Assembly (NCBI RefSeq): GCF_001189295.1
Contig: NZ_CP012159.1
Location: 4,356,525-4,420,524, forward strand
Source: Chondromyces crocatus
GTDB lineage: Bacteria > Myxococcota_A > Polyangia > Polyangiales > Polyangiaceae
Direction of reading: 5' to 3'
Length of the DNA stretch: 64,000 nucleotides
Below are positions 18,749 through 27,164 of this stretch, piece by piece; the first letter of the stretch is position 1; every line of letters begins with the position of its first letter. Position numbers and translations under genes: made by a program. Under the pieces are notes generated by a model that searched no databases, had not been told where the DNA came from, and saw only the letters and a list, made by a program, of their open reading frames with translations.

Positions 18749-20158
18749 ATGAGACACCTACAGCTTGCAGGGTGGGCCTTCGCTTCGACGCTCTCGTTCC
18801 TCGCCGTCGCCGCGTGTGGTGGCGATGACGATGGCTCGGGGGCGAGTGGGACGACCACCTCTTCCACCGGGGGTTCGGGCGGCTCAGGGGGGCAGGGCGG
18901 GGCGGACGGGCGTCCTCCCGCCGGCCAGGACTGGACCCGCGACATCCTCACCACCGACCTGCAGATCAACCTCGACGGGCTGTCTGGCCGCGCCACGATC
19001 ACCCTCGCACCTTCGGACAGTCAGGCGGCCTCGTTCGAGATCGGTGATCTCGAGATCGTCTCGGTTCACGACGCGGAAGGGGACCTCAACCACGCCGTCG
19101 ACGCGGACGCGGGCAGGCTCGACGTGGGCGTCCCTGCCGGTGGCGAGGTGACGCTCGTCGTCGAGTATGGCTTCCAGCCTCACGAGGACTTCGACGGGTG
19201 GACACCCGACACCGGCGTGTCGTTTCTCTGGCCCTACTTCTGCGGGAACCTCTTCCCGTGCAAATCGGATCCCTCCGACGGCGTGCGTTTCACGATGAAC
19301 GTGACCGGCATCCCCGATGGCGCCACGGCCGTCTACCCGGCCACCATCCCGGCGGACGCACCGTCGTACATGCCAGCGATTGCCGTGGCGAGCTTCACCA
19401 AGATCGACCTGGGAACCACCACCGCAGGGACCGACGTCCATGCCTGGCACCTGCCAGGGGAGGAGACGCAGACCCTCGAAGGGGTCGCCCACCTCGTGGA
19501 CGTCGTCGAGTTCTTCGAGGAAACCTACGGACCCTACACGTTCGGCAGCAGCGTCGGCAGCGTGTCCGCGAACTGGGGCGGCGGTGACTTCGGCGGCATG
19601 GAGCATCATCCGTTCTGGCATGTCTCCAGCGGCTCGATGTACAGCGAAGAGGTCCACGCCCACGAGGCCGCGCACGGCTGGTTCGGCAACGGCGTCCGCA
19701 TCTCCTGCTGGGAGGACTTCGTCCTCTCCGAAGGGACCGTCACCTACATGGCGGCGCATGCCCTCGATCAGGTCGGCGTCGACGTCTGGGCGGACTACGA
19801 GTGCGAGCTCCAGTACTACTGCGACCCGGCCAACGACGAGAACACCATCGCCCTGCCGGACAGCTCCTGCAACGAGATCGATCTCCTGTCGCATCCCCTC
19901 TGGTCGGGCGTCCCTTACTACAAGGGCGCGTTCTTCTTCCGCGAGGTGGCCCAGGCCATCGGCGTCAACGTGCTCGATCAGGCGCTCGGCTCGTTCTACC
20001 TCGCCCAGGTCGGTCAAGACGCGCGCATGGTCGCCTTGCTCGACCACATCAAGAGCATGACGGACGCCGCTGGCGCCACGGCCGTCGACCAGCTCGTCGA
20101 GACGTGGCTCCGCTCCGAAGTCTGCCCGATCGACATCACCACCCTCTGCGCCCAGTGA
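18749..20158 (+). CDS. M1-like metallopeptidase lipoprotein
   Basis: A 469-residue lipoprotein: the signal ends in FLAVAAC, followed by an acidic and Gly/Ser/Thr-rich spacer (GGSGGSGGQGG). A beta-rich N-terminal domain precedes the zinc-protease core, HEAAH at 305-309 with the third ligand Glu328 in LSEG, the HExxH-x18-E signature of M1 aminopeptidases. The usual GAMEN exopeptidase motif appears as GGMEH, so substrate N-terminus recognition may differ. The helical C-terminal domain is shorter than in PepN. Several Cys near the active site (CWEDF, CELQYYC) suggest disulfides. It probably acts at the cell surface on peptides during predation or scavenging. Confidence 0.8.
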   Translation: MRHLQLAGWAFASTLSFLAVAACGGDDDGSGASGTTTSSTGGSGGSGGQGGADGRPPAGQDWTRDILTTDLQINLDGLSGRATITLAPSDSQAASFEIGDLEIVSVHDAEGDLNHAVDADAGRLDVGVPAGGEVTLVVEYGFQPHEDFDGWTPDTGVSFLWPYFCGNLFPCKSDPSDGVRFTMNVTGIPDGATAVYPATIPADAPSYMPAIAVASFTKIDLGTTTAGTDVHAWHLPGEETQTLEGVAHLVDVVEFFEETYGPYTFGSSVGSVSANWGGGDFGGMEHHPFWHVSSGSMYSEEVHAHEAAHGWFGNGVRISCWEDFVLSEGTVTYMAAHALDQVGVDVWADYECELQYYCDPANDENTIALPDSSCNEIDLLSHPLWSGVPYYKGAFFFREVAQAIGVNVLDQALGSFYLAQVGQDARMVALLDHIKSMTDAAGATAVDQLVETWLRSEVCPIDITTLCAQ

Positions 20159-20208
20159 TGGCGACACCGGGGCGGCCGTCCTGCCGCGCCGGCACGTAAA
20201 TCCTGACC

Positions 20209-20228
20209 CGGGCGCTCCTCGGCGCCCG
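20209..20228 (+). terminator. Hairpin after the M1-like peptidase gene
   Basis: CGGGCGC and GCGCCCG form a 7-bp stem with a 6-nt loop, 50 bases past the stop codon, with no T-run. It probably separates the peptidase gene from the cysteine operon. Confidence 0.45.
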
Positions 20229-20281
20229 CCGGCCGCTGGATCTCCAGGAAAGTGCTGGATAAACCAGTTCTTGACTCCTCC

Positions 20282-20299
20282 GATGTGCCAATGCACATC
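20282..20299. promoter_or_regulatory. Putative operator of the Rrf2 regulator
   Basis: GATGTGC and GCACATC form a perfect 7-bp inverted repeat around CAAT, ending 7 bases before the regulator's GTG start. A possible -35 (TTGACT, 20271-20276) lies just upstream but no good -10 is visible. Position and symmetry suggest autoregulation and control of the cysteine operon. Confidence 0.5.
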
Positions 20300-20306
20300 T
20301 GCTCCT

Positions 20307-20750
20307 GTGAAGCTCTCGAACAAGGGCCGCTATGGCGTGCGCGCGCTGTTCGACATCGCCTACCACAACGATGGCGGACCCACGCAGATCCGCGAGATCG
20401 CCGAGCGCGAGCTCATTCCCGCGCGCTTCCTCGAGCAGATCTTCCAGGACCTCAAGAAGGCAGGGATCCTCGGCGCGAAGCGTGGCCCACGCGGCGGCTA
20501 CCACCTCACGCGCCCCGCGTCCGAGATCAGCATCGGGGACGTCATCCGGGCCCTCGAAGGCACCTCCCTGGTCTTCACCGACGATGGCGGCGAGGCGGCT
20601 GAAGACGCCACCGCCTCCATCTTCTGCGACCTCGCCACCTCCATCGAGCGCTGCTTCGACGCCGTGACCATCGCCGACGTCTGCGAGCGAGGTCGCGCCC
20701 TCGGTGTCGAGAGCAAGGGGCGCCTGGACCGTGTGAACTACGCCATCTAG
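20307..20750 (+). CDS. Rrf2-family transcriptional regulator
   Basis: A 147-residue regulator. The GTG start is chosen because MKLSNKGRYGVRALFDIA matches the usual Rrf2 beginning. The winged helix continues with REIAERELIPARFLEQIFQ and the wing AKRGPRGGYHL. The C-terminal half contains three Cys (FCDLATSIERCFDAVTIADV then C), but spaced differently from the Cys triad of IscR, so an Fe-S cluster is possible rather than shown. It lies 9 bp upstream of cysK, which argues for a CymR/IscR-like role sensing cysteine or sulfur status. Confidence 0.87.
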   Translation: MKLSNKGRYGVRALFDIAYHNDGGPTQIREIAERELIPARFLEQIFQDLKKAGILGAKRGPRGGYHLTRPASEISIGDVIRALEGTSLVFTDDGGEAAEDATASIFCDLATSIERCFDAVTIADVCERGRALGVESKGRLDRVNYAI

Positions 20751-20759
20751 GAGCTCTTC

Positions 20760-21728
20760 ATGTCGCTCGAACACCCCACCTTGCCACCTCTCCCGTCCCA
20801 CCCGCGTGTCGTCGAGAGCGTGCTCGATCTCGTAGGTGACACGCCGCTCTACGAGATCCGCAGGCTGGAGACCGCCACGCCGCGCGGGCGCGTTTTCGGC
20901 AAGGGAGAGCACCAGAACCCTGGCGGTTCGGTGAAGGATCGCATCGCCCTCGCGATGATCGAGGGGGCCGAAGCCAAGGGCGCGCTCGGCCCCGGTGGGG
21001 TCGTCATCGAGCCCACGTCGGGGAACACCGGCATCGGCCTCGCCCTCGTGTGCGCAGCCAGAGGTTACCGCTGCATCCTCACCATGCCTGCCAGCATGAG
21101 CCTCGAACGGCGACAGCTCCTCGAAGCGTATGGCGCCGAGGTGGTGCTCACCGAGCCCGAACTCCAGATGGACGGCGCCATCCAGCGTGCGCGCACCCTC
21201 GCCGCCGAGATCCCGGGCGCGCTCCTCCTCGGCCAGTTCGACAACCCGGACAACCCTCGCAGCCACGCGGAGACCACCGCCCAGGAGATCCTCCACGCGA
21301 TGGCCAACCTGCGCATCGACGCCTTCGTCGCCGGTGTGGGCACGGGCGGCAGCATCACCGGCGTCGGGCGCGTTCTCCGACGGCAGCATCCACGACCGCG
21401 CATCATCGCGGTCGAGCCCGAGGCCTGCGCCACGCTCTCGCGCGGGGAGCGCGGCCCCACCAAGATCCAGGGGCTCGCGGCGGGCTTCGTCCCGGAGAAC
21501 TACGACCCCGGTGTGGTCACCGAGGTCCGCACGGTGAGCGACCGCGCTGCCTGGGAGACCAAGCAAGCGCTGTCCCGAGAAGAAGGCCTCCTCGTGGGCA
21601 TCAGCGCTGGCGCTGCCGTGCGCGTCGCCCTCGATGTGGCGCGCGAGCTGGGCCCGGACGCGAACGTGGTCACCATCCTGTGTGACACGGGAGAGCGCTA
21701 CTTCAGCCTCGGCGAGTACTTCCCGTGA
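20760..21728 (+). CDS. cysK: Cysteine synthase A-type O-acetylserine sulfhydrylase
   Basis: A 322-residue PLP enzyme of fold type II. The PLP-binding Lys59 is in NPGGSVKDRIA, the substrate/phosphate loop is PTSGNTGIG, and the C-terminal GISAGAAV completes the site; VGTGGSITGVGRVL binds the PLP phosphate. It makes cysteine from O-acetylserine and sulfide. An AGGAG precedes the ATG. The last codons overlap the next gene (GTGA), and a second, CysM-type enzyme lies in the same operon, suggesting separate sulfur donors. Confidence 0.9.
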   Translation: MSLEHPTLPPLPSHPRVVESVLDLVGDTPLYEIRRLETATPRGRVFGKGEHQNPGGSVKDRIALAMIEGAEAKGALGPGGVVIEPTSGNTGIGLALVCAARGYRCILTMPASMSLERRQLLEAYGAEVVLTEPELQMDGAIQRARTLAAEIPGALLLGQFDNPDNPRSHAETTAQEILHAMANLRIDAFVAGVGTGGSITGVGRVLRRQHPRPRIIAVEPEACATLSRGERGPTKIQGLAAGFVPENYDPGVVTEVRTVSDRAAWETKQALSREEGLLVGISAGAAVRVALDVARELGPDANVVTILCDTGERYFSLGEYFP

Positions 21729-22504
21729 GCCACGCCCGTCGCGCTGTGGCGCCCCAGCTCCCTGCCGATCACGGCCCCCTGCTCCTCATCGGCGCAGGTG
21801 GGATCGGCGCCCCTGCGGTGCTCGCGCTGGCCGCCGCTGGCCTGCGCCGCCTCCGCGTCGTCGATGACGACGAGGTCGACCTCACCAACCTCCACCGCCA
21901 GATCCTCTTCGCCGACACCGACGTCGGCCGCCCCAAGCTCGACGCCTTCGTCGACGCCCTCGCCCTCCGCGCTCCCGACCTCACCGTCGACCCGCGCCCC
22001 GGTCGCTTCACGCCCGACACCGTCGACGACCTCCTGCAAGGGATCGGCGTCGTCCTCGATGCCACCGACAACTTCGCCTCGCGCTTCCTGATCGCGGACG
22101 CCTGCTACCTCGCCGGCGTCCCCGTGGTCCACGCCGCGGCCATCCGGTGGCGCGCGACCGTCCTCGCCACGGCCGCGCGCGGCGCCCCTTGCTACCGCTG
22201 CCTCTTCGAGGACCTCCCCGAGGGACCAGCCCCGGACTGCGCCACCGCCGGCGTCATGGGCCCCGTGTGCGGCGTGTCCGGCGCCATCGCGGCGGACCGC
22301 GCGCTCGCCCTCCTCCGGGGCGACCCGACCGCCGCTGGCCACGTGACCACCTACGACGGCCTGACGGACCGCCTCCGCCGCGTCCCCATCGCTGCCCGCG
22401 CGACCTGCGCCCTCTGCGGACCCGACCGCACCATCCGTTCCATCGACCTCTCACGCTACATCGCGGACGAATGTGCCGCCCAGATTGGAGACCACCATGG
22501 CTGA
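21725..22504 (+). CDS. ThiF/MoeB-type E1-like adenylyltransferase
   Basis: A 259-residue E1-like enzyme. GAGGIG (23-28) is the nucleotide loop. VDDDEVDLTNLHRQILF carries the Asp/Arg of the active site, DATDNFASR the metal Asp, DCATAGVMGPVCG the candidate catalytic Cys, and CYRC plus CALC the structural zinc. It should adenylate the C-terminal Gly of the sulfur carrier encoded next, without a rhodanese domain. It starts directly at the Rossmann fold and lacks the N-terminal RYxRQxxLPE-type helix of MoeB/ThiF, a segment that turns up in the separate gene at 22789. Confidence 0.85.
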   Translation: MSHARRAVAPQLPADHGPLLLIGAGGIGAPAVLALAAAGLRRLRVVDDDEVDLTNLHRQILFADTDVGRPKLDAFVDALALRAPDLTVDPRPGRFTPDTVDDLLQGIGVVLDATDNFASRFLIADACYLAGVPVVHAAAIRWRATVLATAARGAPCYRCLFEDLPEGPAPDCATAGVMGPVCGVSGAIAADRALALLRGDPTAAGHVTTYDGLTDRLRRVPIAARATCALCGPDRTIRSIDLSRYIADECAAQIGDHHG

Positions 22505-22784
22505 GACCGAGGCGACCATCCGCATTCCCACCCAGCTCCGCACCCTCACCGGAGGCCAGGAAGAGGTGAAGGCCCAGGGCGCGACCGTCGCCGAGATCAT
22601 CGAGAACCTCGAGCGCGCCCACCCCGGCCTGCGCGACCGCCTCCTCGATGCCAAGGGAGTGCGCCGCTTCGTGAACATCTTCGTCGGTGACGAAGACATC
22701 CGCTTCCTTGAAGGCCTGAACACCCAGCTCAAGGGCGGCGAGCAGATCTCGATCATCCCCGCGATCGCTGGCGGCCGGAGCTGA
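22497..22784 (+). CDS. CysO/MoaD-like sulfur carrier with GG-RS tail
   Basis: A 95-residue ubiquitin-like protein. The beta-grasp pattern (IRIPTQLRTLTGGQ, VAEIIENLERAHPGL, FVNIFVGDEDIRFLEGL) matches CysO/MoaD-type carriers. It ends AIAGGRS: the Gly-Gly that receives sulfur is followed by two extra residues, so a protease must expose it first. ATG 22497 has GGAG 6 bases upstream and overlaps the E1 gene. In mycobacteria CysO-thiocarboxylate feeds CysM; all partners are encoded here, including a JAMM protease that could remove RS or cleave the CysO-cysteine adduct. Confidence 0.85.
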   Translation: MAETEATIRIPTQLRTLTGGQEEVKAQGATVAEIIENLERAHPGLRDRLLDAKGVRRFVNIFVGDEDIRFLEGLNTQLKGGEQISIIPAIAGGRS

Positions 22785-22788
22785 CCTC

Positions 22789-23139
22789 GTGATCGATCCG
22801 CGCTACCTGCGCCAGGCGCTCCTGCCCGAGGTCGGCTCCGAAGGCCAGGCCCTCCTCGCCAGCGCCACGGCTGCCATCCTCGAACCTGGTGCCGGCAGCG
22901 CGGAGGATCGCCTGACCCACGAGGTCGCCGAGCGTTACGCGCGTGGGGCCGGCTTCGGCGCGCTCACCCCTGGCGCCATCGATCGCGACGCCCTCGCTCC
23001 CCCCGAACTCGTCACCTCACCCGAGGCCGCCGCCGTCCTCGCTGGCGCCCGCGCGGCGCTTGCAGCCGTCCGCGCCGCCCTCTTCGCCAGCGCGCGCGTC
23101 GCAGACCACAGCCACCCAGCTCCCGAGGAGGGCGCGTGA
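22789..23139 (+). CDS. Small protein resembling the N-terminal segment of MoeB/ThiF
   Basis: A 116-residue protein from GTG. The start (RYLRQALLPEVGSEGQALLA) closely matches the N-terminal helix and first strand entry of MoeB/ThiF E1 enzymes, including an EPGAG in place of the nucleotide loop GAGG. The remainder is Ala-rich, helical and unlike an E1 fold. The true E1 upstream lacks exactly this segment. It may supply it in trans, as an accessory subunit completing the E1 dimer, or be a degenerate duplicate. No Cys or catalytic residues are evident. It overlaps cysM by 4 bp, so it is translated within the operon. Confidence 0.6.
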   Translation: MIDPRYLRQALLPEVGSEGQALLASATAAILEPGAGSAEDRLTHEVAERYARGAGFGALTPGAIDRDALAPPELVTSPEAAAVLAGARAALAAVRAALFASARVADHSHPAPEEGA

Positions 23140-24083
23140 GGACGACGCTCCTCCGATCGGTCCGCGCCACCGTGCTCGACACCGTCGGCAACACGCCCCT
23201 GGTGCGGCTCTCGCGCGTCACCCGCAGCGCTCCCTCCGTGGAGGTCTACGTCAAGCTCGAGTTCTGCAACCCGGGCGGCTCCGTCAAGGATCGCGCCGCC
23301 CTGCGCATGATGACCCGTGCCGCTGCCGATGGCCGGCTCACCTCGGACAAGACGCTCATCGACTCGACCAGCGGCAACACGGGCGTCGCGTACGCCATGT
23401 TCGGCGCCGCCATGGGCTTCCGGGTCGCCCTGGTCATGCCCTCCAACGTTTCCCGCCCTCGCAAGGAGATCGCCCGCGCCTACGGCACCGAGATCATCTT
23501 CAGCGATCCGCTGGAAGGCTCCGACGGCGCCATCCGCCTGGCGCGTGAACTCGTCACCCGCGACCCCGACCGCTACTTCTACCCGGACCAGTACTCCAAC
23601 CCCGACAACCCGCTCGCCCACTACCACGGCACGGGCGCGGAGATCCTCGACGCCGTCGGCGATCGCATCACGCACTTCATTGCAGGCCTCGGCACCAGCG
23701 GCACCATCATGGGTACCAGCCGACGCCTCAAAGAGCACACCCGCCCCATCCGTTGCATCGCCATCGAGCCCGACGACGCCATGCATGGCCTCGAAGGCCT
23801 CAAGCACCTCCCCAGCTCCCTCGTGCCCGGCATCCACGACGCCAGCGCCTACGACGAGACCGTGCGCGTCGGCACCGAGGACGGCTGGGACATGGCCGAC
23901 CGCCTCGCCCACGAAGAAGGGCTGCACGTCGGCCACTCCTCCGGCGCCGCCGTCTTCGCTGCCGTGAGCCTGGCCGAGCGCCTCCACCGGGAGCAAGGCG
24001 GCGGCTGCATCGTCACCATCCTCTGCGATCGCGGCGATCGCTACTTCGCGCCGGCTGCCTGGGAGAAGCGCTACACATGGTGA
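23136..24083 (+). CDS. cysM: Cysteine synthase B-type (CysM) PLP enzyme
   Basis: A 315-residue fold-type-II PLP enzyme. The PLP Lys is in NPGGSVKDRAAL, the loop is STSGNTGVAYAMF, and GLGTSGTIMGTSRRL and GHSSGAAV complete the cofactor site. Sequence and neighbours fit the CysM type, which in mycobacteria uses O-phosphoserine with CysO-thiocarboxylate. The C-terminal EKRYTW is a short aromatic tail that might order over the active site. Start GTG overlaps the previous stop; the last codons overlap the JAMM gene. Substrate choice cannot be decided from sequence alone. Confidence 0.88.
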   Translation: MRTTLLRSVRATVLDTVGNTPLVRLSRVTRSAPSVEVYVKLEFCNPGGSVKDRAALRMMTRAAADGRLTSDKTLIDSTSGNTGVAYAMFGAAMGFRVALVMPSNVSRPRKEIARAYGTEIIFSDPLEGSDGAIRLARELVTRDPDRYFYPDQYSNPDNPLAHYHGTGAEILDAVGDRITHFIAGLGTSGTIMGTSRRLKEHTRPIRCIAIEPDDAMHGLEGLKHLPSSLVPGIHDASAYDETVRVGTEDGWDMADRLAHEEGLHVGHSSGAAVFAAVSLAERLHREQGGGCIVTILCDRGDRYFAPAAWEKRYTW

Positions 24084-24643
24084 CCCTCTCTCCTCCCTGG
24101 ACCCGAGGTGGCCTCGCGATCTCCCGCGCGGCCCTGCAGGCCGTCGAGGCCGACGCCATTGCCGCCTACCTCCGCGACGAAGAGGCCTGCGGCTACCTCG
24201 TCGGCCCGTCCACCGAGCCGCTCCTCGTCGACGAGCACGTCCGCATGGACAACCTGGCGAACAAGCTGCACGCCCTCGATCCCGAGCAGTACTTCCGCAC
24301 CGCCCGCTCCTTCTTCGCCTTCAACGAGAAGCGCTTCGACGACGCCGTCCGGCGCGGCGAGGCCGCTGGCCGCCCCGTGAAGATCCTCTATCACTCGCAC
24401 CTCGACGCCGGCGCGTACTTCAGCCCCACGGACATCGCCGTCATGAGCGGCGGCGAACCTCCCGCCCACGAAGGTGGCTCGATCACCGTCGGCCCTGGCC
24501 CCGCGTGGCCGCTGGCGTTCCTCGTCACCAGTGTCCGGAAGGGGGAGGGCGGTGCCTCCGACGCTCCCCACGTCGACGAGCACCGCCTCTTCTTCTGGGA
24601 CGGCGCGACCTTCGCCCCGAGCCCCTTCTCCATCGTGGAGTGA
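24077..24643 (+). CDS. JAMM/MPN metalloprotease (Mec+/QbsD-like)
   Basis: A 188-residue MPN+ protein. The zinc site is [14 protein letters not shown], the canonical H-x-H-x10-D, with the upstream catalytic Glu in [10 protein letters not shown]. The ATG overlaps the cysM stop by 7 bp, so the two are coupled. In mycobacteria the homologous Mec+ releases cysteine from CysO-Cys; in thioquinolobactin synthesis QbsD trims the two residues after GG of its carrier. Here the adjacent carrier ends GG-RS, so trimming, adduct cleavage or both are plausible. A ~30-residue insertion ([16 protein letters not shown]) precedes the last strand. Confidence 0.85.
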   Translation: MVTLSPPWTRGGLAISRAALQAVEADAIAAYLRDEEACGYLVGPSTEPLLVDEHVRMDNLANKLHALDPEQYFRTARSFFAFNEKRFDDAVRRGEAAGRPVKILYHSHLDAGAYFSPTDIAVMSGGEPPAHEGGSITVGPGPAWPLAFLVTSVRKGEGGASDAPHVDEHRLFFWDGATFAPSPFSIVE

Positions 24644-24701
24644 ACCCACCACCACCTTCTCGCCAGGCGCCCTTCGCGCTGGCCTTGGGGGAGCGCCGAG
24701 C

Positions 24702-26492
24702 ATGTCAGGATTCGTCGTCTGGTTCACCGGCCTGAGCGGCGCAGGCAAGAGCACCCTGGCCGCCATGCTCTCGGCCGAGCTGCGCGCCCGCGGCGTCCAC
24801 GTCGAGGTCCTCGATGGCGACGAGGTGCGGACCCATCTCTCGAAGGGCCTCGGCTTCTCCCGCGAAGACCGCGACACCAACGTCCGGCGCATCGGTTTCG
24901 TCGCCAAGCTCCTCGCGCGCGCCGGCGCCTGCGCCATCACCGCCGCCATCAGCCCGTACCGCGCCACCCGAGACGAGCTGCGCGCCCAGATCCCGGGCTT
25001 CGTCGAGATCCACTGCGCGTGCGCGATCCCGGCACTCGCCGAGCGCGACCCCAAGGGCCTGTACAAGAAGGCGCTCGCCGGCGAGATCAAGCATTTCACC
25101 GGCATCGACGACCCCTACGAGCCACCGGAGCATCCCGAGGTCGTGGTCCACACCGACCGCGAGTCCAAGGAAGCGAGCCTCGCCCACATCCTGAGCGCGC
25201 TCGAAGACCTCGGCCACATCCCGCGCCTCGGCCACATCCCGCGCCTCGACCTCCAGCCGACCGGCTCGGGCGAGGCGTCCTCGGCGCCCCTGTCCATCTC
25301 GGCGCCGTCGCTGCCACGCGCGCTGGAGCCCTCGGCGCTGCCGCTGCCGCACGGCGGCGAGCTGATCTCACGGCAGGTCACCCCGGCGCGACACGACAGC
25401 CTTTCGGAGCGTGCCCGCGCCCTCGTCGCCATCGACCTCGACGCGCGCACGGAGAGCTTCGTCACGCTGATCGGCTCGGGCGCCTACTCACCGCTCGGCG
25501 GCTTCATGACCTCGCGCGACTACCTCCGCGTGCTCGGCGACCTGCGTCTGGAGCGCGGCCTTCCCTGGCCGCTCCCCGTCACCCTCGCCGTCCCCGAGCA
25601 CATCGCGGCCAGGTTGCGCATCGGCACCGAGGCAGCGCTCCGTGCGCGGGACGGCCGCCTCGTCGCGATCATCGAGGTGAGCGAGCTGTGGCGCCCCGAC
25701 CGGGAGCGGGAGGCCCTCGCCATCCACGGCACCACCGACCCATCCCACCCGGGCGTGGCCGCCCTCCTCGACGCAGGCCCCGTGTACGTGGGTGGTGAAC
25801 TCCTCGGCCTCGAACGCCCAGCCCCGCCGTTCTCTCCCGCGTACGACCACACGCCCTCCGCGCTGCGCGCCGTCTTCACGGCCCGGGGCTTCCGTCGCGT
25901 GGTCGGCTTCCAGACGGTGGATCTCCTCCACCGCGGCCACGAGCACATCACCCGCGCTGCGCTCGAGATCTGCGATGGCCTCCTGGTTCATGCTCTCGCC
26001 GGGGGCGACCCCACGGAGGACCTGCCCCTCGACGTGCGGCTGCGCGCCTGCGAGGCCGTGCTCGCCCACTATTACCCCCTCGATCGTGCCGTGCTGTCCG
26101 TCTACCCGGCCGTGACGCATCACGCGGGACCTCGCGAGGCGCTCCTGCACGCGCTCACCCACAAGAACTACGGCTGCTCGCACGTCATCGTGGAGCACGA
26201 CCACGCCGTGGGGAGCGTCCTCCAGGCCCCCTCCCATGAAACCCGCGCCCTCTTCGACCGCTTCGCCCCCGCGGAACTCGGCGTGGTGCCGCTTTTCTTC
26301 GAGGAAGCTTTCTACTCGACCGCGATCGCCGCCACGGCGACACGCAAGACGGCGCCTGGCGATGCCTCCACGCGCATCCCTTGCTCGGGCAAGGAGGTGC
26401 GGCGGATGCTCGCCCGTGGCGAACTCCCGCCCTCCGAGATGCTCCGCCCCGAGGTCGCGCGCCTTCTCGCCGGTTCGCTGCGGCGCTCCTGA
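24702..26492 (+). CDS. APS kinase-ATP sulfurylase fusion (CysC-Sat-like)
   Basis: A 596-residue protein. The N-terminal APS kinase (1-~175) has Walker [10 protein letters not shown] and [21 protein letters not shown] linker contains a duplicated LGHIPR block, then a Sat-like domain runs from ~205 to the end. The Sat domain keeps the HxGH pair (LLHRGHEHI), but the normally invariant QxRNP before it is QTVDL and the GRDHA motif reads EHDHA, so the arginines that hold sulfate and ATP are missing. It may be an altered or inactive sulfurylase fused to a real APS kinase. The start is 58 bp after the JAMM gene; the Walker A position sets it. Confidence 0.8.
   Translation: MSGFVVWFTGLSGAGKSTLAAMLSAELRARGVHVEVLDGDEVRTHLSKGLGFSREDRDTNVRRIGFVAKLLARAGACAITAAISPYRATRDELRAQIPGFVEIHCACAIPALAERDPKGLYKKALAGEIKHFTGIDDPYEPPEHPEVVVHTDRESKEASLAHILSALEDLGHIPRLGHIPRLDLQPTGSGEASSAPLSISAPSLPRALEPSALPLPHGGELISRQVTPARHDSLSERARALVAIDLDARTESFVTLIGSGAYSPLGGFMTSRDYLRVLGDLRLERGLPWPLPVTLAVPEHIAARLRIGTEAALRARDGRLVAIIEVSELWRPDREREALAIHGTTDPSHPGVAALLDAGPVYVGGELLGLERPAPPFSPAYDHTPSALRAVFTARGFRRVVGFQTVDLLHRGHEHITRAALEICDGLLVHALAGGDPTEDLPLDVRLRACEAVLAHYYPLDRAVLSVYPAVTHHAGPREALLHALTHKNYGCSHVIVEHDHAVGSVLQAPSHETRALFDRFAPAELGVVPLFFEEAFYSTAIAATATRKTAPGDASTRIPCSGKEVRRMLARGELPPSEMLRPEVARLLAGSLRRS
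25209..25244 (+). repeat. 18-bp perfect tandem duplication in cysC-sat linker
   Basis: CTCGGCCACATCCCGCGC occurs twice back to back, adding six residues (LGHIPR) in frame at the domain junction. It looks like a slippage event tolerated in a flexible linker. Confidence 0.7.
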
Positions 26493-26678
26493 CCTTCCCC
26501 GGAGCGTTCCCGATCCCGGGGACGGGCGCTGCGACCCCGTCGGAGGAGCGACCCGCGGACGCGCCGGGGGTGCTCGACCTCGGACGCAGGGACGTCGATC
26601 TGGGCCAGCGGCCTGGACGCCTCGCCTCACCGGGCTGTGGTAGCTTCGCGGAGGGCCCTCATCGGGAGCGTGAAGGCG

Positions 26679-27053
26679 ATGCGATGCGCCAAGTGCGACG
26701 GGACTTTGCAGCGGGTGCTCGTCGAGGACGTGGAACTGGATCAGTGCAACCGCTGCTCGGGGATCTGGTTCGACGCGGGAGAGCTACGGCGGATCCAGGA
26801 CAAGCGGAGCATCGACAAGCTGCGTAGCCTCGCAGGCGCCCAGTCGGCCGACGACGAGCGAAGGGGGACGTGCCCTCGCTGCAAAGGCGTGGGGTGGCTG
26901 GTGCGGGTGGCGAGCTGGGACGCCGACATCCACATCGATACGTGTGCCGTGTGCGGAGGGCAGTGGCTCGACGCGGGCGAGCTGGAGCTGCTCCGGGGAG
27001 AGGGGGGCTTCATCGGGGGGCTCGTCGCGAGAGTCCGGCGGCTGGTCGGCTGA
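26679..27053 (+). CDS. Double zf-TFIIB zinc-ribbon protein
   Basis: A 124-residue protein with two zinc ribbons. Each has two CxxC knuckles: MRCAKC with QCNRCSGIWFDAGEL, and TCPRCKG with TCAVCGGQWLDAGEL. The W-(F/L)-D-A-G-E-L ending is the zf-TFIIB (DUF) family signature. Function is unknown; it is probably cytoplasmic. The ATG is chosen because it begins right at the first CxxC; in-frame GTG codons at 26670 and 26637 are weaker. About 185 bp separate it from the cysteine operon, so it is probably independent. Confidence 0.75.
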   Translation: MRCAKCDGTLQRVLVEDVELDQCNRCSGIWFDAGELRRIQDKRSIDKLRSLAGAQSADDERRGTCPRCKGVGWLVRVASWDADIHIDTCAVCGGQWLDAGELELLRGEGGFIGGLVARVRRLVG

Positions 27054-27164
27054 CCGGAGGCGCCGCCGTCCGGGTGAGCCATGGCGAGGGCGGCCACGGT
27101 GGCCACCGTGCTTCGCCTCCGGGGGCCGCGAGCGGCTGGTGCTGGTCCGGTGTAGGATCGGAGG

